DNA of 64,000 bases from Caryophanales bacterium. GTDB lineage: Bacteria > Bacillota > Bacilli > Exiguobacteriales > Exiguobacteriaceae. Positions 62,439 to 64,000 of the stretch are shown here, piece after piece (positions within the stretch are counted from its first letter, which is position 1; every line of letters starts with the position of its first letter). The stretch covers positions 4,918-68,917 of the forward strand of contig CABIYO010000004.1 of assembly GCA_902362975.1 (NCBI GenBank). The letters run 5' to 3'. A program made the position numbers and the translations under genes. The notes under the pieces were generated by a model. The model made no database searches, was not told the origin of the DNA, and saw only the letters and a list, made by a program, of their open reading frames with translations.

Positions 62439-63550
62439 CGTTTCGCCTCCTCTTTCAATACTGTCTCATGGTTCGGTAACTCGTTTAAGATGACGCGTCG
62501 TTCGAGGTCGGCTAACAGATGCTTAATCGTTTCCCCTCGTGCCCCTAGCGCTAAGGCGTCCCGGCCGTTAAACTTTAACTCTTTCCGTGACGTCATCGGG
62601 AGAGACTGTTTCAGTTCACGGCTTCGGTCTCTCTCCCCGTTCATTCGGAAATAAGTGGAGAGCGTCTGTTCATCCGTCGCATAAATCGTCATCCGGTCAA
62701 GCCCTGTCTCACAGAGCTGTGCAAGTGTACGTGCCTCCCGTTTGATGGCGTTCGACCGTTTCCATGGTGACAGCCAGCCGTCATCCTGTGCATGATAGAG
62801 AAAGAGCGCCCACCCGCTGACCGCGTTCACAGGGGTCCGAGCGTCCTCTTGGACACGCTGCATCAGTTCGGTCGTCACGTTTGGTAAATGACGATGAATG
62901 CCGAGCTCGACCATCTCACCTAGCGCTTTCTTGTACGCAGGCCCCGTCAACAGTTTCTCAAATTCGATTGCGATACGTTCCATCGCAATCTGTTCGAGCT
63001 TATGACCGAGCCTGCTCGCCGCTTCCCTCAACTCGTCATGTAAGGTGAAGTCGAGCTGTGACATGAAGCGAAGCGCGCGCATGATGCGAAGCGCGTCCTC
63101 CCCGAACCGCTCAAACGGACTGCCGACTGTTCGGATGATTCTTTCCTCTAAATCATGTTGGCCACCGAATAAATCGACCACTCGCCCATCATGGAACGCC
63201 ATCGCGTTCATTGTGAAGTCCCTTCGTAATAGATCCTCTTCAAGCGACACCCCGAGTGCGACATGGTCCGGTCGTCTCGAATCCGAATATGATCCTTCTG
63301 AACGGAATGTCGTCACTTCGAACGGATGGTGGTCGAGAATGACCGTGACGGTCCCATGTTCAATACCGGTCGGAACCGACTTCGGGAACAGCGCCATCAC
63401 TTCCTCCGGAAAGAGGGACGTCGCCAAATCGATATCATCGGGCAGACTCCCGAGCACATAATCCCGAACAGCACCACCGACGATATACGCCTCGCCCCCA
63501 TGCTGTTCGATCGTGTCGATGATTTGTTTTGCGTATTCCCATTCTGTCAT
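62411..63550 (-). CDS. cca: CCA-adding tRNA nucleotidyltransferase
   Basis: A 379-residue class II enzyme. AYIVGGAVRDYVLGSLPDDI and the DxD acids in DDIDLATS, then RRDFTMNAMAFH, and the EDALRIMRALRFMSQL neck. It adds or repairs the tRNA 3' CCA. Between bshA and birA as in B. subtilis; overlaps bshA by 4 nt. Confidence 0.95.
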   Translation of the reverse strand: MTEWEYAKQIIDTIEQHGGEAYIVGGAVRDYVLGSLPDDIDLATSLFPEEVMALFPKSVPTGIEHGTVTVILDHHPFEVTTFRSEGSYSDSRRPDHVALGVSLEEDLLRRDFTMNAMAFHDGRVVDLFGGQHDLEERIIRTVGSPFERFGEDALRIMRALRFMSQLDFTLHDELREAASRLGHKLEQIAMERIAIEFEKLLTGPAYKKALGEMVELGIHRHLPNVTTELMQRVQEDARTPVNAVSGWALFLYHAQDDGWLSPWKRSNAIKREARTLAQLCETGLDRMTIYATDEQTLSTYFRMNGERDRSRELKQSLPMTSRKELKFNGRDALALGARGETIKHLLADLERRVILNELPNHETVLKEEAKRWLQRAGVF

Positions 63551-64000
63551 GATGTCACCACCTGTTCATACAAGTGCTCATATTCGGTCACGATGTCTTG
63601 TGAGGCGAAACGCCGGGATTTCACCAATCCATTTTGTCGGAACCGTTCTCGTAGCGAACGATCGGTCAAGAGCCGCTCCATCGCAGAGGCAGCCTGGCTC
63701 GCATCCCCTTTTGGAACGACGAAACCGTCCTCACCGTCCGTAATCACTTCAGGTAGCCCGCCCGCATCGCTCACGACAGAGGGCACGCCCGTCGCCATCG
63801 CCTCGAGCACCACAAGACCGAACGCCTCCTTGTCTGATAACAAGACGTGAACGTCACTGATTGCTAGAAGTGCGGCGACTTGTTCTTGTTTCCCAGCAAA
63901 GATGACCTGCTCTTCAAGCCCCATTTCCGTTACGAGTCGACGCATCGCACCCATGAGCGGACCGTCTCCGACGAGCAATAGTTTCTTATTCGGCACATCC
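63547..64000 (-). CDS. bshA: BshA, N-acetylglucosaminyl malate synthase (5' end outside the window)
   Basis: Only the C-terminal part, about 150 residues, is present; the frame stays open to the right edge. It is the nucleotide-sugar-binding half of a GT4 glycosyltransferase: KLLLVGDGPL, DVHVLLSDKEAFGLVVLEAMA with the ExFGxxxxE motif, and GVPSVVSDAGGLPEV. BshA makes GlcNAc-malate from UDP-GlcNAc and malate, the first step of bacillithiol synthesis. Position next to cca supports BshA over other GT4 enzymes. Confidence 0.88.
   Translation of the reverse strand, partial: DVPNKKLLLVGDGPLMGAMRRLVTEMGLEEQVIFAGKQEQVAALLAISDVHVLLSDKEAFGLVVLEAMATGVPSVVSDAGGLPEVITDGEDGFVVPKGDASQAASAMERLLTDRSLRERFRQNGLVKSRRFASQDIVTEYEHLYEQVVTS

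Overview
The window is an ordinary-looking stretch of chromosome from a low-to-mid GC Firmicute of the order Bacillales. Gene order on the right side (bshA-cca-birA-panBCD-dinG-ypmA-ypmB-aspB-asnS-dnaD-nth and recU-ponA, then yprA-yprB-ypsA-gpsB) is nearly the Bacillus subtilis order. Shine-Dalgarno sites are strong (GGAGG types), with frequent TTG and GTG starts. Bacillithiol synthesis (BshA), the RicA/YmcA protein, a WalR-type regulatory signature and two SigB-like promoters also fit Bacillales. Overall gene content and the FAD desaturase-like gene would suit Exiguobacterium, but that genus call is inference.

Layout, left to right. 1-8.3 kb: a partial M20 amidohydrolase, a DoxX-like membrane protein, an HtrA protease, a FAH-family enzyme, the anaerobic ribonucleotide reductase pair nrdD-nrdG behind candidate NrdR boxes, a formate/nitrite-family channel behind candidate Rex and cre sites, and general-stress ribosomal protein L25 (Ctc) behind a SigB-like promoter. 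8.3-13.1 kb: ymcA-mutS-mutL. 13.2-19.8 kb: mixed metabolic genes, including a lipoprotein amino-acid binding protein translationally coupled to a second HisC-like aminotransferase, and an unassigned barrel-type protein.

19.8-27.7 kb: a compact ten-gene histidine operon hisZGDCBHAFIE, with the PHP-type histinol-phosphate phosphatase hisJ divergent from it. Together these cover every step from PRPP/ATP to histidine, so the second HisC is not needed for completeness. 27.7-42.3 kb: a cytidylate-deaminase-like gene, xpaC-telA, an NSS-family symporter, an OpuF/EgtUV-type two-gene ABC transporter coupled to a lipid kinase, a 3D-domain cell-wall protein with two perfect WalR boxes upstream, a DUF2157/GDYXXLXY membrane pair, a Nudix hydrolase, a FAD monooxygenase and small hypotheticals. 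42.3-47.1 kb: an operon starting with an unassigned protein whose segment layout faintly recalls uracil-DNA glycosylases, then the mitomycin-repair pair mrfA/mrfB (yprA/yprB), ypsA, gpsB and a possible NERD-like gene. 47.2-64 kb: ponA-recU, a lone DUF3800 gene on the opposite strand, then the conserved nth-to-bshA block of DNA repair, tRNA charging and CCA addition, pantothenate, biotin ligase and bacillithiol genes.

I saw no rRNA, tRNA, CRISPR array, prophage, insertion sequence or classical riboswitch. The parts most worth a second look are regulatory (WalR, Rex/cre, NrdR, SigB, the divergent his promoter) plus the UDG-like gene ahead of mrfAB and the orphan binding-protein/HisC pair. All promoter and operator calls are by eye.
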